DNA of 64,000 nucleotides from Pseudophaeomoniella oleicola (taxonomy: Eukaryota; Ascomycota; Eurotiomycetes; Phaeomoniellales; Phaeomoniellaceae). A program made the position numbers and the translations under genes. This document shows, piece by piece, positions 1-10,747 of the stretch. Positions within the stretch are counted from its first letter, which is position 1, and each line of letters starts with the position of its first letter. Location: positions 43,845 to 107,844 of the forward strand of contig QWDQ01000073.1 of the NCBI GenBank assembly GCA_003868215.1, written 5' to 3'. The notes under the pieces are model-generated. The model had not been told where the DNA came from. It worked only from the letters and a program-made list of their open reading frames with translations, and did not search any database.

Positions 1-1203
1 GGGCTCAAGGCAAAATAAAGGCCGGTTCTAAGTGGATGAATGTATTACCCTTGTTTGAAAATGACCCCCGGTATGTTGCAATGTTGGGTCAGTCCGGATC
101 CACTCCGTTGGATCTTTTCTGGGATTTCGTCGAAGAAGAAGAGCGTGCGTTGCGTGGAAGACGAAATGATATCTATGATGTTCTGGAGGTAAGAGTACCC
201 TGGGTTGAGGTATAGGGTATCAGCTGACCATTTGCAGGATAAGCAATATGAAATCACACCCAAGACCACCTTTGAAGAATTTGAATCTGTAATGATCACT
301 GATCGCCGAACAGCAACGATTGATCGAGATGCGCTGCAATTGATCTTTGAGCGACTTCGCGATAAGGTCATGAAGAGAACCGAGGAAGAAAAGTATGCCG
401 CAGACCGTCATCAAAGGCGAGCTGTCGATGCTCTTCGCTCCCGGATAAAACACCTCGAACCCCCTGTGCGCTCCTCTGATTCATGGGAAGATGTTCGAAA
501 ACGAATTGAAAGGACTGAAGAATATCGAGCGTTGGAGGACGAAGAGGTACGCAAGACGGCTTTCGACAAGGTTATCAAACGTCTCAAAGAGAAAGAAGAG
601 GACGCAGATCGAGATCGTGAGCACCGGCGGCGAGACCACCATCGGCGTGACGATGATAGAGACTACCGAAACGGCTCACATCGTGATCGGAGAGGACGAC
701 TATCCAAAACCCCTGAGGTTGATGCATATGAAGCAGACCGGCGCAAGGCGATGGCAGATCGCGAAAAGTCCTATCGTAAGTCCTCTGGTATCACTGGCCT
801 AAGTCCTCCACCAAGAGACCGTGACCGCGATCGAGATCGAGATCTCCGCAGAGACCGTGACGAGAGGCATGGCCGCCTTGACCGAAGCTCGCCACCACGA
901 CGTGGAGCCCACTACGAACGGGAACGTCGGGATCGAGAGGAAGAACGAGAACGCATGTATCGTAAGCGTGGCGACCCCCAAGGATCAAGGGATGAACTCA
1001 ACTACGGCGAAGATCGAAGCGTGACTGGCAGTGATCGACGCCGTAGAAGAGCTGATAGTGATGCTGAGAGCGTCGACAGTAGGAGAGATTCGAAGCGTCA
1101 TAAACGCGAGAAAACCCCGCCAAAAAAGGCGAAGACGCCACCGAAAGAAGAACCTGCTGGCGTGCATTCAGGTAGCGAGGAAGGTGAAATCGAAGAGGAT
1201 TGA
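1..1203 (+). CDS. PRP40: Pre-mRNA-processing protein PRP40, 3' part (5' end outside window)
   Basis: This is the C-terminal 383 residues of a U1 snRNP-associated splicing factor that in yeast bridges the 5' splice site and branch-point proteins. The first exon reads in frame from base 3 to 188. A 49-bp intron (189-237, GTAAGA to TTTGCAG) is followed by exon 238-1203. Two FF-type helical repeats are visible: one ends in FEEFESVM (about residues 1-80), the next runs through WEDVRKRIERTEEYRAL (about 85-170). The rest is an Arg/Asp/Glu-rich tail with RD repeats, ending in Lys-Pro motifs and an acidic terminus. The N-terminal WW domains would lie upstream of the window. A low-complexity RD tail occurs in many splicing factors, so the FF repeats carry the call. 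Confidence 0.85.
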
Positions 1204-1721
1204 GAAGTGAGTACAGCTCGCCGATCAAATCAATATTTTCACAGGCTTGTTACATAACTCAGGTTCCTCGATTCTCCATACGATTTCCAGGAAAAGAGAG
1301 GAGGCGCGTGGCTGAGGGATTCCGGGGCATGCATTCACTCCATACTGTACGTTTTTGGGGTTCTACCTTGCGCTACTAATCCTACCTTGTTCTATGAAAT
1401 ACTTCCCCCGGATCTTAGACGGCTCTGCACAGTCCGTGGCCAGTACGGTTCTGCTTCTCTAGTCCTGATAACCGAGCATTGCTTCGGGATAGCTGTATGC
1501 CAAGCAACCGTGTCAACAAGCCTAGCATTGTGCACTGGAGTGCGATGTTTCGGAGACCTCGTCATGCTAATGGTGCATGCTGTCGCTGTAAAGTCGATAG
1601 ATAGTACAATGAAAGAAACATACCGCGTTAGTGACTGAAATATATATCCTAATCTAACTGGCTTCGAGACGTCCATAGATCTTACGACTCCATATCAATG
1701 AATGTTGGTTGCAGCACACGA

Positions 1722-1731
1722 TACCTAGGTA
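1722..1731. repeat. Palindrome TACCTAGGTA, copy 1
   Basis: A perfect 10-bp palindrome extended on the right by a further AGGTAG half-unit. Identical copies lie at 1879-1888 and 2825-2834, all in one intergenic region. It may be a dispersed intergenic element or a binding site. No function can be assigned. Confidence 0.6.
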
Positions 1732-1878
1732 GGTAGCTTTGTATCGGTGCTGCTATAACCCAAGTTGGCGGCGAACACGGCGGAGAACCAAGTAAGGGGA
1801 TACAACCTTATGATGGCATTTCTGTCCTAGGCGTTGACGAGGAATTGTAATCAAGAGATAAAGTCTAAGTTGGCCATG

Positions 1879-1888
1879 TACCTAGGTA
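1879..1888. repeat. Palindrome TACCTAGGTA, copy 2
   Basis: Same perfect palindrome as at 1722, again followed by a GGTAG half-unit, so the extended form is about 14 bp and shared by both copies. Confidence 0.6.
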
Positions 1889-2824
1889 GGTAGTCTAGCA
1901 GTCATAGGGTTGATATATGATAGGCGTCCTGGCCAGCATCGTAGAGAGTGATAGCACTGAAGATGGATGTCTAAAGTGCCGAAGGGGATACAAAACCACA
2001 GTCAACGGTGTAGAAAGTGAAGAGGTCATAACTCTGGCGAGGGACGCTCCGCAATTGGCTGTAGAGTTGGTGATGGGAAGAGGGAGGATAATGTGGGGTG
2101 TCGGTCCTCAGAGCACATATAGTATGGATATATAGTACAATTCCCCAATCTCTTTCGCAATTCGATGAGGGGTTGTTAGCCGAGTCGTCAAGACATCAGC
2201 TTCAACACTGGCATTAAATTCGTCAATCGAGTTGTAGAGATGTAGGGTCATGTTACCGAGTCCTAGGCGGCCGCCGTGCGCAGGACTTCCAGTAGGTATC
2301 CTCTCGCCCGAACTCTTTTTGCTCCTGGGTTCGACTCTGGATGGATGGATGTATGTATGGCAATTCCTTTTTTTTTGCGTGTCTGAGCTACTGCTGACAT
2401 TACGTTGATTATTTTGGTTGTGGGCGTGTACTTAAGATATGCTTGTTGCTTTACGAGGTGGTGAAGGCAACTTGTCTTCACCTGTTCGCGAACTATTGAG
2501 ATGAATTTCCACCGTATCTAGGGCTGAACATAGACTGTAAACACACTTGCAGTGGGGACAAGCATGTATATAGTCGCTTCAGGCATTGAACAAGTACATA
2601 TACCTAGGACTCATGTAGCTGAGCAGCCGATGTAACCCCTAGCAATCGCTCAGTATGCAAGCTTTGCGCGGGTGATCAGTGGAGAGAAAGATCCGACTTA
2701 ACTAAAGACCGTCATATCATAAAAGGCTGTAGAAGTGTGTAAGTCTGCCTACCTTGTAGGTAGCCTCTAAGGTACCTAGGCAGTATAGAGGAAAACCCTG
2801 ATCAAGTGTTGTCTAATATCTACC

Positions 2825-2834
2825 TACCTAGGTA
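2825..2834. repeat. Palindrome TACCTAGGTA, copy 3
   Basis: Third exact copy. Here the extra half-unit (TACC) sits on the left, so it is the mirror arrangement of copies 1 and 2. Confidence 0.6.
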
Positions 2835-3176
2835 CAGATCTCTCTGAAGTTGAAGCACTCCGTCTCCGTCTCCGTCTCCGTTCCGAAGGGTCTGCATCCC
2901 ATTGGGGCTAGCGTGATCCCGTCGCGTGAAAGAGCAAAGCGCGTCGTCATATCTTGACTCGGTTGATCCGAAGTCGTGTCCCACATCGAGTTGAATGATT
3001 TATGTACCTTTACCTTAGTACCTACCTTCTTACTTCCTGGTAGCAGGATATGTTCTTGTGATCATATCTTCTTCGTTACGTGGATCAACAGTCAAGGAGC
3101 TAATCCATTACTCAAGTGCCGAACCCGGCATCCGTCTCTTTGTTCTTTATCCTCAAGTGGGAAGAGCTTCATCACC

Positions 3177-4052
3177 ATGTTCACAGTAGCTCAACCTTCA
3201 ATGCCAGCTGAGTCGTCATACCAATACCGCCACCATTTCGCTTTCACGTCGCCGACAAGTTCCATCACGTCTTCCTCTCGGCTCCAGGGTTTCGCGCCCT
3301 CAACGCCTTCGCCTTTACGGGAATCTCGCAATGCGCAGAATCTACCAACATCAGCCTTTGCCTCCTTTCCAAATCAATTTTCTTCACCAATGTCAGACGC
3401 CGAGAACCTGACTGCTTCTTCTCCAACACCATCAAAGTCAGCGGAGACACTGTTTGCTACACCATCAACCTCCAAATCCAGCGCCTCCACCGCAGACAGC
3501 GCGTTCAGCCTTGCGTCGCGCTCACAGTCTCCACGGGCTCTGCTAAACCGCACCAATTCTGCTCATGCATCAGCTCGCCGAGCATTGTTCTTCGAACGCG
3601 GCAGAAAAGCTCGAGACGATAAACGTTACGAAGGCCGATCTGAACAAGCCATGCGTCTCGAGTTTCTGCGAGAGAAGAGGGAGTGGGAAGAACGAATAAG
3701 AAGAGCAGCAGCCGCGCAGGAAATTTCTGACATGGATCTTCTAGAGGATGAGATGGCTGATGTGGCGGAGCAAGAACCGATCCTACCGGAAGAGGACATA
3801 AATCCTCAAGAATATGCTGAATGGATCATGAGTCAAGGGGAGATGGAGCAGGATGTTCAAACCGGTCCCGGAGGACCGTTGGGGTGGTCAGAAGCTCGAC
3901 AGCAGCATCAAGAGACTTCGCAGCAGGAGATAAATAAAGGATACCGCAGTGAGTCTGATGATGATGAGTATGATGAATTGTTCATGGATGTTTTGAGCAA
4001 GGAGCCTGCCTTTGACACTGGCGAGCAAAGCAAGGATGTGGAGATGTCCTGA
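3177..4052 (+). CDS. Conserved-looking hypothetical acidic protein, 291 aa
   Basis: I do not recognise this protein. The start is the ATG in a good CACC-ATG context, because upstream in-frame sequence looks non-coding. The N-terminal half (residues 1-140) is Ser/Thr/Pro-rich and probably disordered, with several SP and TP sites. A charged helical stretch follows (about 140-190: REKREWEERIRRAAAAQE), then an acidic region (DMDLLEDEMADVAEQE) and a segment containing INPQEYAEWIMSQ that looks conserved. The C-terminus has an acidic run ending DDEYDELFMDVL. There is no signal peptide or membrane segment. It is intronless and convergent with EMC7. A nuclear or cytosolic regulatory protein is plausible, but no function is claimed. 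Confidence 0.75.
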   Translation: MFTVAQPSMPAESSYQYRHHFAFTSPTSSITSSSRLQGFAPSTPSPLRESRNAQNLPTSAFASFPNQFSSPMSDAENLTASSPTPSKSAETLFATPSTSKSSASTADSAFSLASRSQSPRALLNRTNSAHASARRALFFERGRKARDDKRYEGRSEQAMRLEFLREKREWEERIRRAAAAQEISDMDLLEDEMADVAEQEPILPEEDINPQEYAEWIMSQGEMEQDVQTGPGGPLGWSEARQQHQETSQQEINKGYRSESDDDEYDELFMDVLSKEPAFDTGEQSKDVEMS

Positions 4053-4246
4053 TCGTACATGATGTAGTGCTGTCACCGTCTTTTCACAAGTTACTAAAGG
4101 GTCGCTGGAATAGTCTTTTTGTGTGCCATTACTTGTTCATTGTACTACTCAGCAGATATAGTCTACACAATGATACCCTTGACACGAGCTTTCGTGAATC
4201 TATGCTACTTGCTCTCTTCACGCAACGTCTGTGAATCTGTGGTGGG

Positions 4247-5235
4247 TCAACCTCTTCGTCTCGCTCCGCCACTCCTGATGTCACTGCCACTCGATTTGAT
4301 CTCCTCGGTTTTCTTAGCGGTCTGTCCAGCCATCCATCCGGCGAGGTCGAAATTGGCCGGATTCATTGCGGGTGCACCTTGGTCACTCGACTTGCCGCTG
4401 GGGGCTCCTCCTGACATAAGAGTTGAGATACCTCCTTGTTTCTGAGCAGCTTCGAATTCGGCGCGCGTTTCTGGGTCCACTGTGGCGGAGGGTCAGTGTG
4501 TCAAGATGCAAGCTGTTGGCGGGCTGCGGAACTTACTATTCTCGAGAAGCTTGGGCATGCCGAAGGTGATGCCTAGAGCAACTATGGCAAGGAGAATCAT
4601 TGGGTTCTTGAGAAGCGACAATGGCGAGACTGGAGGAGAGTTTAGTTAGCATGAGCACATTGACTGGCATCTCGTCATATGCATAGACACCGATTCCAAG
4701 TTCGAGGAAGACCGTGCACTTCGCATCGCCGTACATGGCCACTGTAAGGAAGTGAGATATTGTCAAACTTACAGCCTTGTCTCTCCTCGTAAAAATTCCT
4801 TGTCGCAATAATCCTAGCCGTCACAGTCCTGATGTCCCCCTGATCTTTCCCTTGGATCTCCAAGGCTTTCATTCCTTCTCCATCTTCTCCCCAGACCTCG
4901 CCTCTTCGGACTTCCCATACACCTTTGACATCGCCATCCTTACCAACGGAAACTAGCAGAGGAGCGAAGACATATTGTTTGCTATGCACATCCAACAAGT
5001 AGCTCCCTTCTGCGGCGCTTTGCTCTGATGCGGGGCCCGCAAGATCAATGAGGAAATCACCAGCTGCAGAGAGCGGCGCTCGGATGGGTGGCGAGGAATG
5101 AAGGACTGCTGATGTCCCTATAGAAGATCCCGAAAGAGCGGATTGGTGCGAAGAGGGTAGCGATATCGAGAGCTGTACAGCACTAGCAGAGGTGACGGCT
5201 TGAAGGACCAGGAGCGGGAGGCAGGAGAGACGCAT
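4247..5235 (-). CDS. EMC7: ER membrane protein complex subunit 7 (EMC7/Sop4-like)
   Basis: Subunit of the EMC, which inserts transmembrane segments into the ER membrane. Three exons are supported: 5235-4773, 4629-4537 and 4479-4247 (introns of 143 and 57 bp, both starting GTAAGT). The joined protein is 262 aa. It has a signal peptide (about 1-20), a lumenal beta-sandwich domain (about 25-150), then FSPLSLLKNP leading into a transmembrane segment (about 163-183) and the family-typical cytosolic MDPETRAEFE motif. The tail ends Gly-Arg rich. The start at 5235 is chosen over 5259 because MRLSCLPLLVL begins a clean signal peptide. The gene is divergent from the HET gene. Confidence 0.88.
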
Positions 5236-5703
5236 TTTGGCAGATACACAAACCAACAAGATCGCGCAGCTGACGTTTCTGCAGAGATTTTTGCCTGGCT
5301 GCGCACTGTATAATTATGATTATGCAGTGCCTAATGTACCTTTGTCAAAACGCTGGAGAGATTGGTCGATGGTGGTGGTTCGGTTCTGGAGCAACTCCAA
5401 AAATGATGCCGCCGATAAGTGCTTACAGTATTACTGTAATGTAGCTTTAACTTATTCCAAGCATCTTTTGTTCTCTGAGCTCTTAACTGTTTTAAATAAT
5501 ATACTGTATCTACTTGGTAACTAACCGAGCCATCACTAGATGAGCGTTATGTATATTATATTGTCACTCATTACATGGCACGAACCCCTCAATGTCTCTG
5601 GTACTGTATCTTTCTCTGACTTACTCTCTGGAATGATTTCATCTCAAAATACAAATGCTTGTGGAAGTTTTCATGTTTAGGTGGCTCTGGAGGAACTCCC
5701 GCT
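5236..5703. other. Intergenic region between EMC7 and the HET gene
   Basis: Divergent promoter space of about 470 bp. It is AT-rich on the HET side. No gene, RNA or repeat is seen. Confidence 0.5.
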
Positions 5704-7503
5704 ATGGTCTGTTCAGAAGAGCCACGTCCAGGGCCTGTCCGCCATGATAGCACACTTTCTGTATATGAAGAACTGCCCGTTGAGAGACCGACTATAAGGA
5801 TTGTGAATTTACAGCCAGGTCAGGAAGAGGAACCTTTGGTCTGTGAACTCCAAGCATCACCAATCGAAGACATCACCGAGACCTATGAAGCGCTTTCATA
5901 TTGTTGGGGAACCGACGAATGTTCTGAAAGCATTGAGTGTAATGGTGTCCTGACATGCATTCGCCCGAATGTGGCATCAGCTCTGAAGAGACTGCGCTCG
6001 CCGACTGAGAGTCGCAGCTTATGGATCGACTGTCTCTCTATCGACCAGTCAAATAGAGCGGAACGCGGTCAACAAGTCGACCTGATGGTCGAAATCTTCA
6101 AGCAAGCAAGGCGAGTCCTCATATGGCTCGGTGAAGAAGCTGATAACAGCGATCAAGTAATGGAACACATTGCTACAATCGAACCCGGCCCTGTAATAAA
6201 ACGCTCCAAATCTTGGAGGGCGTCCGATGCAGATAATCTGCTTTCAAGCGCGAATGTTTTGGAAATGGGGGACGCGCAGTGGCCCATTTCCATCAGCTCA
6301 TTCCTAGCAAGACCTTGGTATCGACGTGTTTGGGTCCAGCAGGAAGCAGCCATAAATAAGTCTACAATAGTGGTATGCGGGAGGAAGACTGCTTCTTGGA
6401 GCCAGCTCTTTGCATTCTCTTGGTTGTTAACGTACGGCGCTTCCTATACTCCAGAGCTGGCTCAGAGGTGGGCCTCTCTTAGAATGCACTCGAGATATGC
6501 ATCTCCAGCAATTCGTCTCATCCGAAAGATTCAACAATACAGAGACCCCCGTCAAAGACCCTCGTTACTGTGGGTTCTTCATTCAGCCAGAGACTGCGAA
6601 GCCACCGACCACAGAGATAGGATATTTGCCGTGCAGCATCTGGCTCGTCATGGACCGGATACGAGGGTCTTCATTAAACCCGACTATGGGCTAGACATGT
6701 CAGAATTATGCGTAAATCTCGCTGAGAGATATATCAATCGACGAGGTGTGGCTATTGTCTCGTATGCAGGCCGCGCCCTACAAAGAGATCAGTCGCTTCC
6801 ATCGTACGTACCCGACTGGAGTTGCCGAAGAAGTGATCGTCTCATGGGGCTTCACGGTTGGCATTCGGGGGGCTTTGAAAAAGCCAACGCCTGCATACGG
6901 TCTAGAAACGGTAGGTGGCTCCTCCAGGCGCGCGCTGCGGTCATCGGGCGAGTAACACAAGTTTCCGGCATCATCAATCGAGGTACACCTGGCAGTTCGC
7001 TTCAACCACGATACAGTCGTGAACCCGAAATGAGAGCATTTTCAATGATTGATCCCAGGGCTCCTTATGATAACTTCCAGACCCAAGAGCAGGCATACCT
7101 TAGAACCTTGATAGCGGACAATCCTCAAGAAAACGCCTTTCTAGGAATGACTACTACAGAACACTTTACAACTGAGTTTAAACGGTGGCGGCTTTGGCTA
7201 TATGCAAAGAGTGAAAGCACATCTAACTCCTTCACCGATCGTCCGCTCTACAATACCGCAATCGAAAAGACAGGTACTTTCCGGACCCGTCAATTCGCTT
7301 TGACAGATGGAGGCTCCATGTGCTTGATACCAGCTGAGGCATCTATTGGGGATATGATTTGTATCCTGCCTCAATTGAACCGGCCAATGGTCGTCAGACA
7401 AGAGGGAGCATATCACGAATTCATTGGAGAATGTTATGTTCAAGGTATTATGGAAGGACAAGCATGTGAAATGGCTGATTGGAGACATATGGAATTTATT
7501 TGA
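5704..7503 (+). CDS. HET-domain protein (heterokaryon incompatibility family)
   Basis: HET domains trigger programmed cell death during non-self recognition in filamentous ascomycetes. Using the first in-frame ATG the protein is 599 aa. The domain is clear: YEALSYCWGT (61-70), then SRSLWIDCLSIDQ, RGQQVDLMVEIFKQARRVL and IWLGE, closing with the RPWYRRVWVQQE block near residue 200. The C-terminal 350 residues are family-variable and include DHRDRIFAVQHLA, the usual second conserved block. There is no partner-domain signature (NACHT, ankyrin or WD40), so it is the stand-alone form. The open frame extends 15 codons upstream without an ATG, so a short upstream exon cannot be excluded. Confidence 0.9.
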   Translation: MVCSEEPRPGPVRHDSTLSVYEELPVERPTIRIVNLQPGQEEEPLVCELQASPIEDITETYEALSYCWGTDECSESIECNGVLTCIRPNVASALKRLRSPTESRSLWIDCLSIDQSNRAERGQQVDLMVEIFKQARRVLIWLGEEADNSDQVMEHIATIEPGPVIKRSKSWRASDADNLLSSANVLEMGDAQWPISISSFLARPWYRRVWVQQEAAINKSTIVVCGRKTASWSQLFAFSWLLTYGASYTPELAQRWASLRMHSRYASPAIRLIRKIQQYRDPRQRPSLLWVLHSARDCEATDHRDRIFAVQHLARHGPDTRVFIKPDYGLDMSELCVNLAERYINRRGVAIVSYAGRALQRDQSLPSYVPDWSCRRSDRLMGLHGWHSGGFEKANACIRSRNGRWLLQARAAVIGRVTQVSGIINRGTPGSSLQPRYSREPEMRAFSMIDPRAPYDNFQTQEQAYLRTLIADNPQENAFLGMTTTEHFTTEFKRWRLWLYAKSESTSNSFTDRPLYNTAIEKTGTFRTRQFALTDGGSMCLIPAEASIGDMICILPQLNRPMVVRQEGAYHEFIGECYVQGIMEGQACEMADWRHMEFI

Positions 7504-8117
7504 TGGTCTTGTACCGCATGAACTTGGCGTGAATCAAGACGGGAGTACAAGATAGAACCAGCTTGAGCCATCTCAGAATGTGACACGACTTGTTCTTTTG
7601 ATCTTTGAGACCAAGATGGAGAATTGGCTACTTTTCTCACCGGCAAAAGACGACCAGCCTCTTCGATGTTCTCACCATAGGATGATAGCATATTCATGAT
7701 GACCTCTTGAAGCACTCAAGATGAGTTGATTCATGCCAGCATCAGCAACATAATGTCGCCAGGTAAGGAGGTAGTTCGCCGTAAGTCGTGAATTGCCATT
7801 ACGTGTGGGGAAAGTCGCATACAGTAAAAACAAATAAATTCTGTTCGGGACGTGAATTCCTAAGCTCCGCTACGTTCCGGATTGAGGGATAAAATAACCA
7901 TTCTGAATGTCCAAGATTCATCTGAATGAGATAATGTATGCCTGAACTGCTAATTGAGGATGAGGTGATTGTGGGAGATCAAAGACAAGTGCTGAAAAGT
8001 GTTTAGAATCTGACAACCGGGTAATCAGCCATTCATCGTCACACTTTGTTATGTCTCTCCCTCTCCTCGTCTTCGTATCCTAGTGCACAAAGTACAGGGT
8101 TCTAGCGTGCGTGAAAT
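7504..8117. other. Intergenic region
   Basis: About 600 bp between the HET gene and the F-box-like gene. Apart from 3' and 5' untranslated sequence nothing recognisable is present. Confidence 0.5.
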
Positions 8118-9581
8118 ATGGCGGCGTCTTCAACCTCTTCGATCAGAGAGAAGATGGAGGACACCAGCAGCACTAAAAGTGCTGGGAGGTTCAAGTCTCT
8201 ATTCAAATCAAAGCCTCCTGAAGCCCGCAAACGCCTGAGAAAGGCTCCCCAACAACAACACGGTCCTCCAGCCCAACAAAGCAACTACAGGAGCAATAGA
8301 GGCTTTACTGGCAACATGACAGCAGAGGACGTCTATACTGCTACTCTTGATTCACAAACAGGGGAGCGTAAAGATTACACAGAGATGTTGCACAGTTTAG
8401 GACTCCACGACCCATTTGACGCTCCTGTAGATCCCTCTGAGCCCGTCGCGGTGAAACTGGCACCACTGAAGGGGGAACTTTTGATTGCCCGTCTATCACC
8501 TCGAATCTGGGCCCGAATAGCAAAGCTCCTTGGTCCTGCCGATCTGGCTAGCCTTGCGTTCACGTGCAAAGCATTCCGAGGTCTGTTGGGCTCGAGGCCA
8601 TGGACTGCTCTCAATGACCCCGAGAATTACCGAGATCGAATCAACTTTCTGGTTCACTTGGATCAGGCGCTTCCACACCATCTGCTCTGCTCCATATGTG
8701 GCACCTACCACGTCCGAATACAGGAAGGAAAGGAAGAGCTGAAACCTGCCAATATCCTGAATCCTCTGTTTGTGTGCCCCTATGCTACCGACAATACGAA
8801 GAAGCCGCCTCGCATGAGGATAGCCCCGGGACGTACGCTTCCCTTCACGTTCGTACAACTCGCCACGAGGGCTGATCGGTACTTGCCGTCATATGGAATA
8901 CCCGCCGAGTCACTATCACGGCGTTGGAAGCATGTGGACAGTGGCTGGTCACATTATACCAGATATTTTGTGCAAGATGGACATCTCTTCATGCGAGTGA
9001 TAAGCTCCGCATTTGCGCCTCCTGGCCTTCCTCCAAGCGGGCAGCGGTATCTTCTTTATTCTCGAGAAGACTTCTGGCCGTACTTTTCGGCGTGTGCTCA
9101 TTGGAGAGACGGCCACCTGATGAATATCTGCAAATGTGCTTTGGGCCATATTCCCGAAAAGAAGGAATACATAGGTCCACAGGGAGTAGGTCAGCGTCTA
9201 CAGGATCGGGTGCAGCGAGCCAAACCACAGCTCAAACATTGCTCGTTCTGTCAGCCTATGCGGCGATGTCCTGAATGTCCAACGGAATATCTTGTGGAAA
9301 TCAAGCTCGTGGAGGACAGAACCGACCCTAGCGATCTCTTCAAGCAAGCAATTGTAGTCACTAGATGGAGTGACCTCGGAGACGGCAGAACTCCGTGGTC
9401 TCCAGAATGGGCCTCCTGCAAAGGAGAAGTGGAATTCGACTCTTTCGAAGCTGTAGGGCGCCGTGCAATTTCGGGTGTCTTTGAATCTCACTTCAATCCT
9501 GACGTGATACCAGGACAACGGATCATCTCACTCAACCCCAAAAAGGACAAGAAGGGCGAGGCAGGGAATGACTGGTATTGA
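8118..9581 (+). CDS. F-box-like domain protein, 487 aa
   Basis: Probable substrate adaptor of an SCF ubiquitin ligase. The first 75 residues are basic and disordered. An F-box-like helix set lies at about 120-160 (LSPRIWARIAKLLGPADLAS followed by LAFTCKAF). A Cys pair in LLCSICGTYH (about 190) and another set in HCSFCQPMRRCPECP (about 373-390) could bind zinc. The remaining 250 residues contain Trp- and aromatic-rich segments such as HYTRYFVQDGHLF, as seen in lineage-expanded fungal F-box proteins. It is intronless. There is no leucine-rich repeat or WD40 region to indicate the substrate type, so the cellular target is unknown. Confidence 0.75.
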   Translation: MAASSTSSIREKMEDTSSTKSAGRFKSLFKSKPPEARKRLRKAPQQQHGPPAQQSNYRSNRGFTGNMTAEDVYTATLDSQTGERKDYTEMLHSLGLHDPFDAPVDPSEPVAVKLAPLKGELLIARLSPRIWARIAKLLGPADLASLAFTCKAFRGLLGSRPWTALNDPENYRDRINFLVHLDQALPHHLLCSICGTYHVRIQEGKEELKPANILNPLFVCPYATDNTKKPPRMRIAPGRTLPFTFVQLATRADRYLPSYGIPAESLSRRWKHVDSGWSHYTRYFVQDGHLFMRVISSAFAPPGLPPSGQRYLLYSREDFWPYFSACAHWRDGHLMNICKCALGHIPEKKEYIGPQGVGQRLQDRVQRAKPQLKHCSFCQPMRRCPECPTEYLVEIKLVEDRTDPSDLFKQAIVVTRWSDLGDGRTPWSPEWASCKGEVEFDSFEAVGRRAISGVFESHFNPDVIPGQRIISLNPKKDKKGEAGNDWY

Positions 9582-10639
9582 GAATATGGTATTCCGCATA
9601 CGACGTAGGACTGGAGGACGAAAACCGAGACTGTCGTCCGTCGTCCCTTGTCCATACGTCAAAATCAACTCAAGACCATGCACAATGGACGACTCCGAAC
9701 CAGCTAGATCGAATTATTTTGAGGACACGTTTATGACCCAACTCTTCAATACCCCTTCTCTGTCCAAGTCCGCGGACTGGGCAGCTATGATCGCGGCAGG
9801 GTAGCGCCAAGTCAATGGCAGCAGCGAATCAGCCTTCCACCTCGAGATCGTGACATAGAAGGACCCTTCCGTCTCGTAGTCAGAGGGAATAGAGTCGACG
9901 CATGACAATCAACATCGCGGCGCACTGTAATGTGGTCCGCACTTGACGCATAACGAGCTACCTTGCAAGTCATTATAAAGTCGTATGGGAAGTACAGGGA
10001 ATCCAGTTCCGGATGATCCGCTGCACGACGGTAACTACAGAGCATATGAGGAATTAGAGAGGGAGCGAGAAACGGGAGTGGATGGGCCATATCAAAAGCC
10101 GAGGTGTTTCAGGTTATGAACAGCAAGTGGTGGGAGACATAGTGGAAATCCATGCTGGTGAGCACATGTTGGAAGATGACAAGGCGAAGGTTGCACAGCG
10201 TTTGTCACATATGTACCATGGGGGGACAAAGCAGCCATCCCATACCTTGGGGAGCAAGGAAGCTATGAATCTGACGAAACAGCAGAGTATGTCCAGGTCA
10301 ACACGTATGGCGGCAGGGATTTGGTCTTGCTGAGGAATACAGCGACCAAGTTGCTGGAGTTGATTCTGTTGTAATGATTGTGACTGTCGAGGTTGAGAGC
10401 AATCGGCAATCAAACTTGTCATGTACTCGCAAGTGCATAGGGAAGAGGTCCCTTTCGTGGCCATTGGCGGTGTCTTTAGCATCTCGAAGAATGAGATCTA
10501 AATTATTAGTGATCCTATGTAGAATTCTCGTAGTCCCATCATACTGAGCTTCGACTTGGTGCGGATAGCCGTAAATCCACTGTGTCTGGTAGGCGCTGGT
10601 CTAGACGTCTTACTGCATAGTAGACCCTTTGGGAGCTAC

Positions 10640-10651
10640 TACTACGTAGTA
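10640..10651. repeat. Palindrome TACTACGTAGTA, copy 1
   Basis: Perfect 12-bp palindrome. Identical copies are at 10736-10747 and 24041-24052. Three exact copies of a 12-mer in 64 kb are far above chance. Confidence 0.65.
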
Positions 10652-10735
10652 CGTACCACATTGTAGTTTAGTAAGAAGCGAAGAGCAAGTCATGACGACT
10701 TCTGTGGCTTAACGACGTAACAGCTTGAATGTTGC

Positions 10736-10747
10736 TACTACGTAGTA
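10736..10747. repeat. Palindrome TACTACGTAGTA, copy 2
   Basis: Identical to the copy at 10640, 96 bp away in the same intergenic region. Confidence 0.65.

Larger units (their letters stand above)
1204..3176. other. Intergenic region with short palindromes and a hexamer repeat
   Basis: No convincing gene is seen. Short open frames here lack family features and codon consistency. The stretch holds three exact copies of the 10-bp palindrome TACCTAGGTA (1722-1731, 1879-1888, 2825-2834) plus near copies around 2601 and 2772. About four units of CTCCGT lie at 2858-2881. The last few hundred bases are presumably the promoter and leader of the next gene. Confidence 0.6.

Noticed and set aside
2318-2345. 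T-arm-like sequence TGGGTTCGACTCTGG
   Set aside because: The stem flanking the loop does not pair and no D or anticodon arm is upstream.
10082-10482. Overlapping open frames of 83 and 122 codons on opposite strands
   Set aside because: No conserved motif, no splice-supported extension, and mutual overlap; treated as intergenic.
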